NCBI GenBank assembly: GCA_016717205.1
Contig: JADKGC010000002.1
Coordinates: 620,001 to 684,000, forward strand
DNA from: Candidatus Flexifilum breve
GTDB lineage: Bacteria > Chloroflexota > Anaerolineae > Aggregatilineales > Phototrophicaceae
Direction: 5' to 3'
DNA: 64,000 nucleotides
Part shown: piece after piece, positions 1-8,121 of the stretch
Numbering within the stretch: the first letter of the stretch is position 1
Layout of the letters: each line of letters starts with the position of its first letter
Program-made: the position numbers and the translations under genes
Notes under the pieces: model-generated
What the model was told of the DNA's origin: nothing
What the model saw: the letters and a program-made list of their open reading frames with translations, nothing else
Databases searched by the model: none

Positions 1-39
1 TCAGCCACTTGACGTACGACCTAAGGCGTACGAACGCGC

Positions 40-654
40 CTACCTCGCTGACAGCGCCTCGAAATCGCGGCGCAGCAGTCCGTAATAGCGCGCATCGACG
101 AAGCGCCCATGCTCAAAGTAATGCTCGCGGAAGTGGCCTTCAAACTGGAAGCCGCACTTGATCATGAGGCGTTCGGAAGCATCGTTGCCTGCCGTGCAGT
201 CCGCCCAGATGCGATGGACATCGAGATTCTGGAAGCCCCACGCGATGATGGCGCGCGCCGCTTCGGTCGCGTAACCCTGCCGCCAAACAGACGGATGCAG
301 ATGCCAGCCGATTTCAATGTGGCGATTCTGCGTGTCGAGGTCGTGCAGCCCACACATGCCGATCATGCGGTCGTCGTCGGGGCGGGTGATCGCCCAATCG
401 ATTTCTCTTTGCGCCTGATACCCCTGCGCCAGCCAGCTGATCACGTCGAGCGCGCGCTCGGTCGTGGTCACGGGTTCCAGATTGAGAAAACGCAGCACGT
501 CCGGCGATCCGAAAATGGCGCTGAAATCAGCGGCGTCTTCGGCGGTGATCTGGCGGAGGCGGAGGCGTTCGGTGGTTAAAACGGGGAACGTACCAAAATC
601 GAAGGTAGGAGCCAAGGTATCGCCTTTCTGATCCAACTCTGGCGATTGTGCCAC
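40..654 (-). CDS. GNAT family N-acetyltransferase (RimJ/RimL-like)
   Basis: The 204-residue product reads as a single GNAT domain of the ribosomal-protein/RimJ-RimL type, which transfers acetyl from acetyl-CoA to an amine. The stretch LTTERLRLRQITAEDAADF near residue 25 is the usual first strand and helix. GWHLHPSVWRQGYATEAARA near residues 117-136 is the acetyl-CoA pyrophosphate loop, and the C-terminal NDASERLMIKCGF matches the family's last helix. The start is GTG, with a GGGG-rich ribosome site upstream. The substrate cannot be told from sequence, and the first 25 residues are non-conserved. Confidence 0.88.
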   Translation of the reverse strand: MAQSPELDQKGDTLAPTFDFGTFPVLTTERLRLRQITAEDAADFSAIFGSPDVLRFLNLEPVTTTERALDVISWLAQGYQAQREIDWAITRPDDDRMIGMCGLHDLDTQNRHIEIGWHLHPSVWRQGYATEAARAIIAWGFQNLDVHRIWADCTAGNDASERLMIKCGFQFEGHFREHYFEHGRFVDARYYGLLRRDFEALSAR

Positions 655-686
655 ACCTTGACCCCTTCTGCACTAAGGAAGATCGC

Positions 687-992
687 TTACCAGCTCTCAT
701 CCGGCGGGTAGATGTTGGTGTATTCGGTGCGCGTGCGCTCGCTGACCATCATGTCTTTGACGGCGTCGCGCCACGTGAGAAAATGCGCCGTTTCGCGGTG
801 CGCGGCTAAGGCGTCCTTCGAGCGGTAAACCTCATATAAGCAGAAGCGCGTCGGGTCGTCCTGCTGCTGGTTGAAATCCCAACGCGCGACACCCGGTTCC
901 TGATTGCTGCCGCGCGCATTCGCCAGCGTCGCTTCGATGAACGCATCGACCATCTCCGGTTTGACGTGAATGTAGACCATGAGGATGTGCAT
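687..992 (-). CDS. Antibiotic biosynthesis monooxygenase (ABM) domain protein
   Basis: A 101-residue ferredoxin-like ABM domain of the YgiN/LsrG type. Members are cofactor-free quinol monooxygenases or signal-modifying enzymes. Seen directly: N-terminal strand MHILMVYIHVKPEMVDAF, then the family pattern NQEPGVARWDFNQQ, CLYEVYRSKDALAAHRET and HFLTWRD. AGGAG lies about 8 bases before the ATG. It follows the GNAT gene's upstream side on the same strand, but a shared operon is not evident. The exact substrate is unknown. Confidence 0.85.
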   Translation of the reverse strand: MHILMVYIHVKPEMVDAFIEATLANARGSNQEPGVARWDFNQQQDDPTRFCLYEVYRSKDALAAHRETAHFLTWRDAVKDMMVSERTRTEYTNIYPPDESW

Positions 993-1065
993 ACGGATTG
1001 CTCCTAATTTTGCTCGTGCTTGAATACCCTAGAGTATATCGGCCAGCCGCATCCCCGCACACCGC

Positions 1066-1093
1066 TTGACAAGCACGAGACTGGTTTTATGAT
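1066..1093 (+). promoter_or_regulatory. Predicted sigma-70-type promoter of the VOC gene
   Basis: TTGACA at 1066-1071 and TATGAT at 1088-1093 are separated by 16 bp, 30 bp before the start codon of the downstream gene. The -10 TATGAT recurs at the 7302-7331 promoter. Confidence 0.6.
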
Positions 1094-1122
1094 GCAGCCA
1101 ACATAGATCAAGGAGCAGTGGC

Positions 1123-1503
1123 ATGTTCAAAGATACGCCAGCATTCAGCGGTTTCTCGGTCGATGACATTGCACAAGCGAAGGCGTTTTACGCCGGGACA
1201 CTCGGCATTGAGGTAAGCGAAGAAGAGGATGAGCTGATTCTGCACTTTGGGGGCAGCACGAAAGTCTTGATCTACGCCAAAGGCGAATACCATGTGCCCG
1301 CGACGTTCACGGTGCTGAATTTCCCTGTGCCGAACGTCGAACAAGCGGTTGATGAGCTGACTCAGATGGGCGTGAAGTTTGAAGTCTACGACCTGCCCTA
1401 CCTGAAGACGGATGACAAAGGAATCGCGCGCGGTCAGGGCGGCCCCAATATTGCCTGGTTCAAAGACCCGTCGGGAAACATTCTCTCGGTGCTGGAAGCG
1501 TAG
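1123..1503 (+). CDS. VOC (glyoxalase/bleomycin-resistance) superfamily protein
   Basis: A 126-residue single-module VOC protein, half of the usual metal-enzyme fold. It starts FKDTPAFSGFSVDDIAQAKAFY and ends with GPNIAWFKDPSGNILSVLE, the standard PDGN-type terminal strand. AAGGAG precedes the ATG. Many short members of this kind act on small hydrophobic or thiol-linked molecules or bind drugs. Nothing here fixes the ligand. The gene is monocistronic, with its own promoter at 1066-1093. Confidence 0.88.
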   Translation: MFKDTPAFSGFSVDDIAQAKAFYAGTLGIEVSEEEDELILHFGGSTKVLIYAKGEYHVPATFTVLNFPVPNVEQAVDELTQMGVKFEVYDLPYLKTDDKGIARGQGGPNIAWFKDPSGNILSVLEA

Positions 1504-1603
1504 GACACAGTTTGACGCACTAACAGCCAATGTGCAGTGATGGTCGCAAAAAAGTAGGGATGAAGGTTTCATCCCTACTCGAAAAGATCGGGGTATCCCT
1601 AAT

Positions 1604-2038
1604 TCACATTGCGAAATAGCGTTGAATTTCGCTTGGTAAATACGTCATCACATCGTCTTCTAGGGTTGTCCAACCAGCAGGTTGGCACTTGTGCAGGGGT
1701 GACTGGTCATGATGCCAATTGCTGCCAACCCATAACTTCTGGTCGAAGTCGATCACAAAGGTTGGTAGGACACGCTTCTCCGTGTTTTCCCAATAGGTGT
1801 GTAGCAACAGGTCTGGAGCTAGTTTCCGCGCGAGTGCCCCTAACCATATCTCAGTATTGTTTTCATCGACGATTAGGGTTCCATTACGGAACCGACCTGG
1901 CGCAGGCTTATATTCACTATCATACGCCGTATAATCGAGCAGAAACATGATTTCCATATCGACATAAAAATGCCATGCATTCTTATATTTTATGACAGCG
2001 AGCGCATCATCCCAATCAACTTCGATCTTTTTCTGCAT
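1604..2038 (-). CDS. Hypothetical protein, AT-richer than its neighbours
   Basis: The 144-residue product has no family I recognise. It is rich in aromatic residues (W, Y, F), lacks a signal peptide or membrane segment, and contains short acidic strands such as EVDWDDALAVIKYKNAW. It could be an immunity- or SMI1-like cytosolic protein, but that is only an impression. Base composition is visibly more AT-rich than the flanking genes and codon use is looser, suggesting acquisition or relaxed selection. An A/G-rich tract (RC of ccctctag) precedes the ATG. Confidence 0.55.
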   Translation of the reverse strand: MQKKIEVDWDDALAVIKYKNAWHFYVDMEIMFLLDYTAYDSEYKPAPGRFRNGTLIVDENNTEIWLGALARKLAPDLLLHTYWENTEKRVLPTFVIDFDQKLWVGSNWHHDQSPLHKCQPAGWTTLEDDVMTYLPSEIQRYFAM

Positions 2039-2080
2039 AGAACCCTCTAGACGATGGGTTAGGAAACTGCTAGAGATTTT

Positions 2081-2122
2081 CTGAACCGGTCGGGATGCGG
2101 TTTCGCGTCCCGACCAGTTCAG
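2081..2122 (-). terminator. Terminator-like hairpin after the ancestral htpG end
   Basis: A 15-bp near-perfect stem (ctgaac-ggtcggga / tcccgacc-gttcag) closes a 12-base loop, 20 bp beyond the second, stop-bearing copy of the htpG 3' end. No clear U-run follows on the minus strand, so Rho-independent function is uncertain. Confidence 0.4.
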
Positions 2123-2140
2123 AGGCTAGTCTATTCCGTG

Positions 2141-2352
2141 GCCGCCTGCATAAGCTAAATCAGGTAAACGCTTCAAACTTCGAGGCGCGCGGAATTTGGA
2201 TGGAAGTAGAGCGTCATGAGTTGATCGGTGCGCAGGGCAATCACGCCATAGGTGTTGCCGTTGGTATCGGCAAATTCGACTTCATAGACGCCGGGCTGCC
2301 ATTCTTCGACAATCGTGCCAACCTGACCGCTCTGTCGCCGCCTGCATAAGCT
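2141..2352. repeat. Direct repeat of the htpG 3' end flanking an inserted block
   Basis: A 16-base word (gccgcctgcataagct) occurs at 2141-2156 and again at 2337-2352. On the minus strand both copies encode LMQAATE, the end of HtpG. The 2141 copy is followed by a TAG stop; the 2337 copy runs on into foreign sequence. The copies differ at three synonymous third positions, so the duplication is not recent or came from a diverged htpG. The block between them holds a DUF4926 remnant. Confidence 0.75.
2173..2328 (-). pseudogene. 5'-truncated DUF4926 gene remnant
   Basis: In the frame offset from htpG, 51 codons read GQVGTIVEEWQPGVYEVEFA and then a tail with ALRTDQLMTLYFHPN before a TGA stop. This matches the C-terminal two-thirds of DUF4926, a small beta-barrel family of about 60-80 residues often found beside toxin-antitoxin or repeat loci. 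The N-terminal strand and any start codon are missing. The remnant lies between two copies of the htpG 3' end. Confidence 0.65.
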
Positions 2353-4210
2353 GATACAGCCGCGCCGCCATCGACGCCGGATCGGGGTGGATGCCGTCTT
2401 GCAGCAGCGCCGTCTCGAAGACCTGCTCGATCACCGCGTCGATGATCGGGTTCTGCGGGTCGGCGGCCAGCTTGCCGCTCAGGTTGTAGATCAGCGGGTG
2501 GCGCGGGTTGAGTTCCAATGCCTTGACCGGCAGTTCGTAATCGCGATCCATCAGACGGTTGATGCGGAACATGTTGCGCGTCGGGTTGTGGTCGCTGGTG
2601 ACGAGGCGCGCCGGGCTGCCCACCAGATTCTTGCTCTCCTTCACGTCGGTGACACGTTCGCCGAGCACGGCCTTGAAGCGCTCCTGAACGCCCGTGAACT
2701 GATCTTCGGGCAGGGCTTCGCGCGGCGCTTCTTCGTCCGCGCTGACCGCCCCGACGTTCGAGAGATCGATGTCGGCTTCGTCGGCGGCGCGCAGCTTGTG
2801 CCCGCTGAATTCGCTCAAGCCCATGATCAGCACCGGATCGACCGGATCGACGAAGTACAGCACTTCGATCCCGCGCTGGCGGAAGGCGTCGAGGTGCGGC
2901 GACCGGGTGGCGCTGGCGTAATCGTCGCCGATCACGTAGTAGATGTCGGTCTGATTCTCCGCCATGCGCTCAACATACTGCTGCAAGGTGATCCATTCGT
3001 CGGCGCTGGCCGTCTTGGTCGAGGGGAACATGAGCAGCGGTTCGATGTCCTCGCGTTCGCCGGGGCTAACAACCACGCCCTGCTTGATGTGCCGCCCGAA
3101 CGCCTCGAAAATCTGGTGATAGACTTCCGGCTTGTTCTTCTGCAAGCGCTTTAGTTCGTTGAGCACCTTGTTGGTGATGGTCTTCTTGAGGTTCGCCATG
3201 ACGCGCGTCGCCTGCACGGTTTCGCGGCTCACGCTGAGCGGCAGGTCTTCGCTGTCGACCACACCCGCCACAAAGTTGAGGTAGTCGGGCAGCAGTTCGG
3301 TGGTGTTGTCCTGAATCAGCACTTTGCGCGCGTACAGCTTGAGGCCGGGTTCGCGCCGCCCCATGAGCGGATTCGCCTCGGAGCCCGCCGGAATGTACAG
3401 CAGTGCGTAGAACTGGAGCGGCACATCGGCGCGCATGTGGATGTGATGCACGGGCTTCTCCCAGTCAAACGTGAGCATCTTGTAGAACTCGTCGTACTGC
3501 TCGTCGGTGACTTCTTTGCTCTCCTGCCGCCAGATGGCCACCTGCTTGTTGACCGCTTCCTGCTCCTCGCCCTCTTTCGGTTCACCCACATAGATCGGGT
3601 AGGCGATGTAGTCGCTGTGGCGGCGGACAATGTCGCTCAACTTCCACGGCTTCAGGAAGTCTTTGGCATCTTCCTTCACCGTGATGATGATGTCTGTGCC
3701 GCGCGTCTCACGGTCGCTGGGTTCGATCGTGTACGTGTCCGACCCGTTCGACTCCCACGCGAAGGCCTGCGCTTCGGGGTGGGCGGAGCGTGACACCACG
3801 CGCACTTTATCCGCGACCATAAACACCGAGTAGAAGCCGACGCCGAACTGTCCGATCACATCCTGCCCGCCCGCCGCCTGCTGCTCTTTGAGCTTTTGCA
3901 CAAAGGCTTTCGCGCCGCTGTGCGCGATCACGCCGAGGTTTTCGACCATCTCTTCGCGCGTCATGCCGATGCCACTGTCGCTGATGGTGAGCGTGCCCGC
4001 CTCTTCGTCCGGCGTGATCTCGATGTAGAGTTCCGCGCCCGCATCGACGAGGTTGCTGTTGGTCAGCGACTCGAACTGCACGCGGGTCAGCGCGTCCGAC
4101 GCGTTCGAGATCAGTTCGCGCAGAAAGATTTCCCGATCCGTGTACAGCGAGTGGATGAGGATGTCGAGTAATTGTTGAATTTCGGCTTTAAATGAGAATT
4201 GTTCTGCCAT
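2282..4210 (-). CDS. htpG: Molecular chaperone HtpG (Hsp90), altered C-terminus
   Basis: A homodimeric ATP-dependent cytosolic chaperone of about 642 residues from the ATG at 4210 (MAEQFSFKAEIQQLL), a start typical of the family; an ATG three codons upstream is less likely. The GHKL ATP site is complete: RELISNASDA at 31-40 with E32 and N36, DSGIGM at 78-83, and GQFGVGFYS at 120-128. Middle and dimerisation domains follow. The last 15 residues, after LMQAATE, are not HtpG sequence: the frame runs into an inserted block (2157-2336) that displaced the native stop. The native end survives downstream at 2141-2156. The chaperone is probably functional, since the tail is distal. Confidence 0.95.
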   Translation of the reverse strand: MAEQFSFKAEIQQLLDILIHSLYTDREIFLRELISNASDALTRVQFESLTNSNLVDAGAELYIEITPDEEAGTLTISDSGIGMTREEMVENLGVIAHSGAKAFVQKLKEQQAAGGQDVIGQFGVGFYSVFMVADKVRVVSRSAHPEAQAFAWESNGSDTYTIEPSDRETRGTDIIITVKEDAKDFLKPWKLSDIVRRHSDYIAYPIYVGEPKEGEEQEAVNKQVAIWRQESKEVTDEQYDEFYKMLTFDWEKPVHHIHMRADVPLQFYALLYIPAGSEANPLMGRREPGLKLYARKVLIQDNTTELLPDYLNFVAGVVDSEDLPLSVSRETVQATRVMANLKKTITNKVLNELKRLQKNKPEVYHQIFEAFGRHIKQGVVVSPGEREDIEPLLMFPSTKTASADEWITLQQYVERMAENQTDIYYVIGDDYASATRSPHLDAFRQRGIEVLYFVDPVDPVLIMGLSEFSGHKLRAADEADIDLSNVGAVSADEEAPREALPEDQFTGVQERFKAVLGERVTDVKESKNLVGSPARLVTSDHNPTRNMFRINRLMDRDYELPVKALELNPRHPLIYNLSGKLAADPQNPIIDAVIEQVFETALLQDGIHPDPASMAARLYQLMQAATERSGWHDCRRMAARRL

Positions 4211-4224
4211 GTGGTACACGCCCC

Positions 4225-4258
4225 TAAAACAGACTGATTGAATACGTCTACTGTTTTA
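4225..4258. promoter_or_regulatory. Inverted repeat upstream of htpG, possible operator
   Basis: TAAAACAG at 4225-4232 is matched by CTGTTTTA at 4251-4258 across 18 bases, just upstream of the htpG start. It is not a CIRCE element. A regulatory role is inferred from position only. Confidence 0.3.
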
Positions 4259-4335
4259 ACAGGGGTGTGTAAGAATCAGGTAAAAAATCCGCGCCACAGT
4301 CAGAAATCGCCGGGGTGGAACACAGTTCACACATG

Positions 4336-4480
4336 CAGGGACTGTAGGGACGCCCAACGGGGCGTCCGCCATGCGCTAGACACAACGGACGCGCTGTTGC
4401 GCATCCCTCCGAATTCTGTTTTCCTCAAACCAGCGATTTCATGGCTCCTTTCAACCCCCTGTCAAGAGACGCACAGGGGA
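4336..4480. repeat. Degenerate copy of the TAGGGACGC palindrome element
   Basis: It contains the tgtagggacgcccaac / ggggcgtccgcc palindrome and a second gcgc-palindrome, and ends with a CCTCAAACC-type tail. The same core fills the elements at 19742-19908 and 42810-42975, but here the terminal inverted repeats are lost. It fills the htpG/TPR intergenic spacer. Confidence 0.5.
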
Positions 4481-4491
4481 TGAGACTTAGC

Positions 4492-5547
4492 CTACCGCGT
4501 GACGCTGACTTCGTACGCGCCGCCGGAGCCGAATGCGCTGATCACGATGTAATACGCGCCGGGCGCGAGCGTGACCGTCAGCCGCGAGTTGAAGTTGTTG
4601 TCGCTCAGGGAAATGTCGTCATTTTCGGCGACGAGATTATAGCTGGCGTCATACACGTACAACTGCGGGTCGACATCGCTGCCGGGGGTCGCATTCACTT
4701 CGATAGTGAGGCTCTGGCGGTCGTTCACGGCCAGCGTGTAAAAGTCATCGTCGAAGGTATCGACGTTGCCCGTGAGCGGACGGTCGATCTCGATTTTGCC
4801 GCGATCCTGCGCATCGCTCGGGTTGAAGGCGGCGTTGGTGCTGCCGTTGAATTCAAACCCTTCCGCACCCAGCGTGGCGAAGACACTCTGCAGCTCCGGG
4901 TTCGCCGTCAGGCTCCCGATCAGTTCGGGAAACTGGGAAGCGACCTGTTCAACAATCGGCCCAGCTACCCGTGGAAGCACGAAGAACGTGAACGCACAGC
5001 ATGCGATCACCAGCGCGCCAACGATCGCGAGGCAGGTGACGAACGGGTTGCGCCCGCGCTGCTGCCGCGGCGGCTCAAAGGTCGCATAGGTCGGGCGTGG
5101 CTGCTGTGCGCCTTGACTAAACGGATCGGAACTGCTGGCGAACGGGTCGCCACTGCCGACCGGGGGCGCGTTGCTGGCAAACGGATCGCTGCCGGACAGG
5201 TCAGCGCGCGACGACGAATTTGGGAAAATGTCGTTGGAGGAACGCGACGCATTGGCGAACGGATCATCGTCGGAGACGGGGAAGGAAAAGGCGTCTTCCT
5301 TCGATCGCTGTTCCGCTTCCAGGCGCGCGAGCATCTTCTGCGCGCGCTGATCGCTCGGGCGCAGGCGCAGTACCTGATTGAGCGCTTGAATCTGGCGGGC
5401 GGGATCGGTGAGCGCATTCGCCATCAGCCACCACGCGTCGGCGTTGTCGCGCTCGGATCGAAGAATGGGCTGCAAAATGGCGACGGCTTCTTCCTTTTGC
5501 CCCTGGCGAATGAGGTCGTAGGCGCGACGCAGTTGGTCAGCGGACAT
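4492..5547 (-). CDS. TPR-containing membrane protein with C-terminal PPC domain
   Basis: The start is placed at the ATG at 5547 (MSADQLRRAYDLIRQGQ), preceded by GGGAG; the longer open frame upstream lacks a ribosome site. The 351-residue product has TPR-like helices at about 1-70, then an Asp/Ser/Pro linker with four DPFA/DPFS motifs. A single membrane segment (FVTCLAIVGALVIACCAF) lies near residues 167-185. A C-terminal beta domain of the bacterial pre-peptidase type (PPC) begins with DTFDDDFYTL and ends YYIVISAFGSGGAYEVSVTR. The likely topology is cytoplasmic TPR and extracytoplasmic PPC. The function is unknown. Confidence 0.75.
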   Translation of the reverse strand: MSADQLRRAYDLIRQGQKEEAVAILQPILRSERDNADAWWLMANALTDPARQIQALNQVLRLRPSDQRAQKMLARLEAEQRSKEDAFSFPVSDDDPFANASRSSNDIFPNSSSRADLSGSDPFASNAPPVGSGDPFASSSDPFSQGAQQPRPTYATFEPPRQQRGRNPFVTCLAIVGALVIACCAFTFFVLPRVAGPIVEQVASQFPELIGSLTANPELQSVFATLGAEGFEFNGSTNAAFNPSDAQDRGKIEIDRPLTGNVDTFDDDFYTLAVNDRQSLTIEVNATPGSDVDPQLYVYDASYNLVAENDDISLSDNNFNSRLTVTLAPGAYYIVISAFGSGGAYEVSVTR

Positions 5548-5690
5548 GAAAATATACTCCCAAGCATCAAAACCCAATTGGTACCAGTATATGTCGCGTT
5601 GCGAACCTGTGCATCCGACCAAAGAGGGGAATTTTCGGCAGCGGCAGATCTGCGCATCCGCAGCAACCATACCTCACCCCCCGGTGATAA

Positions 5691-5816
5691 TATTCAACCT
5701 CACCCTGCTGGCTGCGCAAGCCGTCCTTCTCCGTGGGGAGAAGGACACAACCCGCCGTGCCCTTGCCCCTCTCCCTCTGGAGAGGGGCGGTTGAGCGCAG
5801 CGAAACGGGGTGAGGT
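5691..5816. repeat. Mirrored pair of palindromic interspersed repeats
   Basis: Units start cctcaccc and end ggggtgagg, with the internal palindromes cttctcc/ggagaag and cccctctcc/ggagagggg. This is the general intergenic repeat of the window, here separating two minus-strand genes. Confidence 0.7.
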
Positions 5817-5844
5817 TAGGTGAAGAACAGAGGAGCAGGAGGCG

Positions 5845-7062
5845 CTACACCGTCACGCGCAGCGCCGAGAAACCACGCAGAATGTAGGTGCTCCGGCGTT
5901 CGGGATCACCAGCGAGCTTGAGGTCGGGCAGCCGCCGCGCCAAGGTCTCAAACGCGATCTGCCCTTCAAGCCGAGCGAGCGGCGCGCCGAGGCAAAAATG
6001 GATGCCGTTGCCGAACGCCATATGCGGATTCGGGTCGCGGGTGATGTCAAACGTGCTCGGGTTAGCAAACTTCTCCGGGTCGTGATTCGCCGCGCCGAAC
6101 ATGGTCGCGACCTGCTGCCCGCGCTGGAAGGTCACCCCGTTGAACTCGACATCGTGCAGCACCGTGCGGCTGGTCATCTGCACCGGGCTGTCGAAACGCA
6201 GACATTCTTCCACCGCCGAACGCGTGAGCGTCGGGTTAGCCTTGAGCAGCGCCCATTGATCGGGGTGAGTGAGCAGCGCATACAGGCCGTTGCCGATCAG
6301 GTTGACAGTTGTTTCGTGCCCCGCCAGCAGCAGCAGCACGCAGGTCGCGATCAGTTCATCTTCCGTGAGTTTGTCGCCTTCGGCTTCAGCGGCCAGCAGC
6401 CCGCTCAACAGATCATCCTGCGGCGCGCGGCGGCGCTGATTTGCCATATCCCGCAGATACCCCGCGAATTCCGCCGCATTGACCGATCCCTCGTCATAGA
6501 CCGAAGGATCGGTCGTCAGTTCCAGCGTAAAGGCCAGCGCCCGCGACCAGCGGCGAATGTCGTCCATGTCACTGGTCGGCACGCCAAGCAGTTCCGCGAT
6601 CACGGTGATCGGCAGCGGGAAAGCGAAATCCGCGATCACATCCATGCCGCCTTTCGCCAGCGCACCATCGATCAACTCATCGGTGATCGCCTGAATGCGG
6701 TCGCGCAGCCGTTCGATCACACGCGGGGTGAAGGCTTTGTGCACCAAACCGCGCAGGCGCGTGTGCGTCGGCGGGTCGCGCATCAGCATCCACCCGGCCA
6801 TCACCGCGTTGAGCGGTTGCTGACTCGCCACAGGGTCGCCCCACCCGAGTTCGTCGCGCGTCATAAAGTTGAGGATTTCATGACCAACGCGCGGATCACG
6901 CAGGATGGCGGCACAATCCTCGTAACGGGTGAGAAACCACATGCCCCAGGCCTGCCAGTGGAAGAGGGGCATATTCGACCGCAGCAGATCGTAGAACGGG
7001 TAAGGATTCGCCTGAAATTCCGGTGCCAGCGGATTGAAATTCATTGCCGGACGTGAAACCAT
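5845..7062 (-). CDS. Cytochrome P450
   Basis: A soluble bacterial P450 of 405 residues, a heme-thiolate monooxygenase. The heme-binding loop is FGNGIHFCLGAPLARLE with C357. The I-helix oxygen-activation motif is AGHETT at 247-252, and the K-helix ExxR is E286-CL-R289. The length and lack of a membrane anchor fit the CYP107/CYP105-like bacterial class. GAGG lies 11 bases before the ATG at 7062. No ferredoxin or reductase gene is nearby, so it must borrow redox partners. The substrate is unknown. Confidence 0.95.
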   Translation of the reverse strand: MVSRPAMNFNPLAPEFQANPYPFYDLLRSNMPLFHWQAWGMWFLTRYEDCAAILRDPRVGHEILNFMTRDELGWGDPVASQQPLNAVMAGWMLMRDPPTHTRLRGLVHKAFTPRVIERLRDRIQAITDELIDGALAKGGMDVIADFAFPLPITVIAELLGVPTSDMDDIRRWSRALAFTLELTTDPSVYDEGSVNAAEFAGYLRDMANQRRRAPQDDLLSGLLAAEAEGDKLTEDELIATCVLLLLAGHETTVNLIGNGLYALLTHPDQWALLKANPTLTRSAVEECLRFDSPVQMTSRTVLHDVEFNGVTFQRGQQVATMFGAANHDPEKFANPSTFDITRDPNPHMAFGNGIHFCLGAPLARLEGQIAFETLARRLPDLKLAGDPERRSTYILRGFSALRVTV

Positions 7063-7301
7063 AGATTTGTCAGCCTCATTTGACCGTGTGTCATCCTGTT
7101 ATACGCCGGAAGCGGCGGTCTGGTTGCTGTTACTCATGGTTTACACGGTAAACGAATGCCGGATCATGCGCGAATTGAGTCACGATCCGGTGCCCACACT
7201 CCAGCCGCCATACACTAATATTCCGTCTGAGCCTTCCTATGTAAATTAATTAACCTTACGTAAATTCCTTGTGAAAAGTTATGATGTTAACTCTTCTTGA
7301 A

Positions 7302-7331
7302 TTGACATTACGTATAAATCAACTATATGAT
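7302..7331 (+). promoter_or_regulatory. Promoter of the first secreted paralog
   Basis: TTGACA at 7302-7307 and TATGAT at 7326-7331 are 18 bp apart, within a strongly AT-rich 320-bp spacer (7063-7382). The spacer contains no other gene I can support. Confidence 0.65.
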
Positions 7332-7382
7332 CATTTGCAGATAGTGAAACTTTGCACACTCGCTCACGCGAAGGAAAACCCC

Positions 7383-7832
7383 ATGAACGCCCGCTGGACT
7401 CTTCTCATCGCCGCCGCTTTGCTGCTCGTTTTCGTCGTCTCGCCGCTTCACACTGCCTATGGTCAGGATCCTAATCCCTCGTCTTCAACAAGCACCTCCA
7501 CTTCGAGCAGCACGTCGTCGAACAGCACGCCGTCGAACAGCACGCCGTCGAACAGCACGCCGTCGAACAGCGCGCCCAGCGTGCTGCCAATCGTACCGTT
7601 CGTCGAACCCAGCCCCGACATTCCTGCCGCCTATGTGCTGCGCGTAATCATTTGCGATATCCCGGTCTTTGAAAGCCCTGCAGGTGTGGTCATCCCCGGC
7701 GCGAATGTATTTGCTGGGCAGACGTTCTACGCTGATCCGTTCGATACCATCGCCGCCGACGGTTCCCACTGGACACAGTTTTTCGACGGCGCGTTTGCCT
7801 ATCCGTTCATCCCGTCGGTCTGCGTGCAGTAA
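7383..7832 (+). CDS. Secreted protein, S/T/P linker plus conserved C-terminal SH3-like domain
   Basis: The start is the ATG at 7383 after AAGGAAA; the longer frame upstream overlaps the promoter. The 149-residue product has a signal peptide (MNARWTLLIAAALLLVFVV, cleavage after about TAYGQ) and a Ser/Thr/Pro linker with five NSTPS-type repeats. A C-terminal domain of about 65 residues follows: VIICDIPVFESPAG, GQTFYADP, HWTQFF and CVQ at the end. The same domain ends the proteins at 8122 and 9551, with two conserved cysteines (ICD and terminal CV). It resembles a bacterial SH3b fold. It lacks the N-terminal domain of its two paralogs. Confidence 0.75.
   Translation: MNARWTLLIAAALLLVFVVSPLHTAYGQDPNPSSSTSTSTSSSTSSNSTPSNSTPSNSTPSNSAPSVLPIVPFVEPSPDIPAAYVLRVIICDIPVFESPAGVVIPGANVFAGQTFYADPFDTIAADGSHWTQFFDGAFAYPFIPSVCVQ
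7506..7580 (+). repeat. 15-bp in-frame tandem repeat, five units
   Basis: Units of aacagcacgccgtcg, three exact and one diverged on each side, encode N/S-S-T-P-S in the linker of the secreted protein. The copies are nearly identical at DNA level, so unit number is likely variable between strains. Confidence 0.85.
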
Positions 7833-7854
7833 CCGTTTGTAGCGAAACTTGTCC

Positions 7855-7892
7855 ACCGCGCCCCTCCAATAGGAGGGGCGCGGTGTTTTTTT
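7855..7892 (+). terminator. Rho-independent terminator
   Basis: A 13-bp perfect GC-rich stem (accgcgcccctcc / ggaggggcgcggt) with AATA loop is followed by seven T residues, just after the first secreted paralog. Confidence 0.9.
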
Positions 7893-8041
7893 GGACTTTG
7901 GCCGGCAGTCAACGATTCTGCGCATCAGCCACCAAACCTGGGCGGGCAAGGCAGAGTCCCCAATACTAACCCCGGGCTGTAAGTTATATTGATTTTTCGT
8001 AAATTTAACCACATTCATTTATGCTTCTTAATTAAAATCCA

Positions 8042-8071
8042 TTGACTCCCGTTTTGAAATGGATTTATTAT
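8042..8071 (+). promoter_or_regulatory. Promoter of the second secreted paralog
   Basis: TTGACT at 8042-8047 and TATTAT at 8066-8071 have an 18-bp spacer, the same spacing as the promoter of the first paralog. The surrounding sequence is AT-rich. Confidence 0.55.
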
Positions 8072-8121
8072 CGATATAAGTCAGCAAACATCGCAGCTTT
8101 CGCTTCCATGAAGGAAACATT

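Noticed and set aside
2095..2349. Plus-strand gene over the htpG 3' region
   Set aside because: The opposite frame carries a recognisable DUF4926 remnant, and this frame has no domain or ribosome site.
4441..5823. Long plus-strand frame opposite the TPR/PPC gene
   Set aside because: Arginine-rich shadow with no domain; the minus strand has a ribosome site, TPR and PPC motifs.
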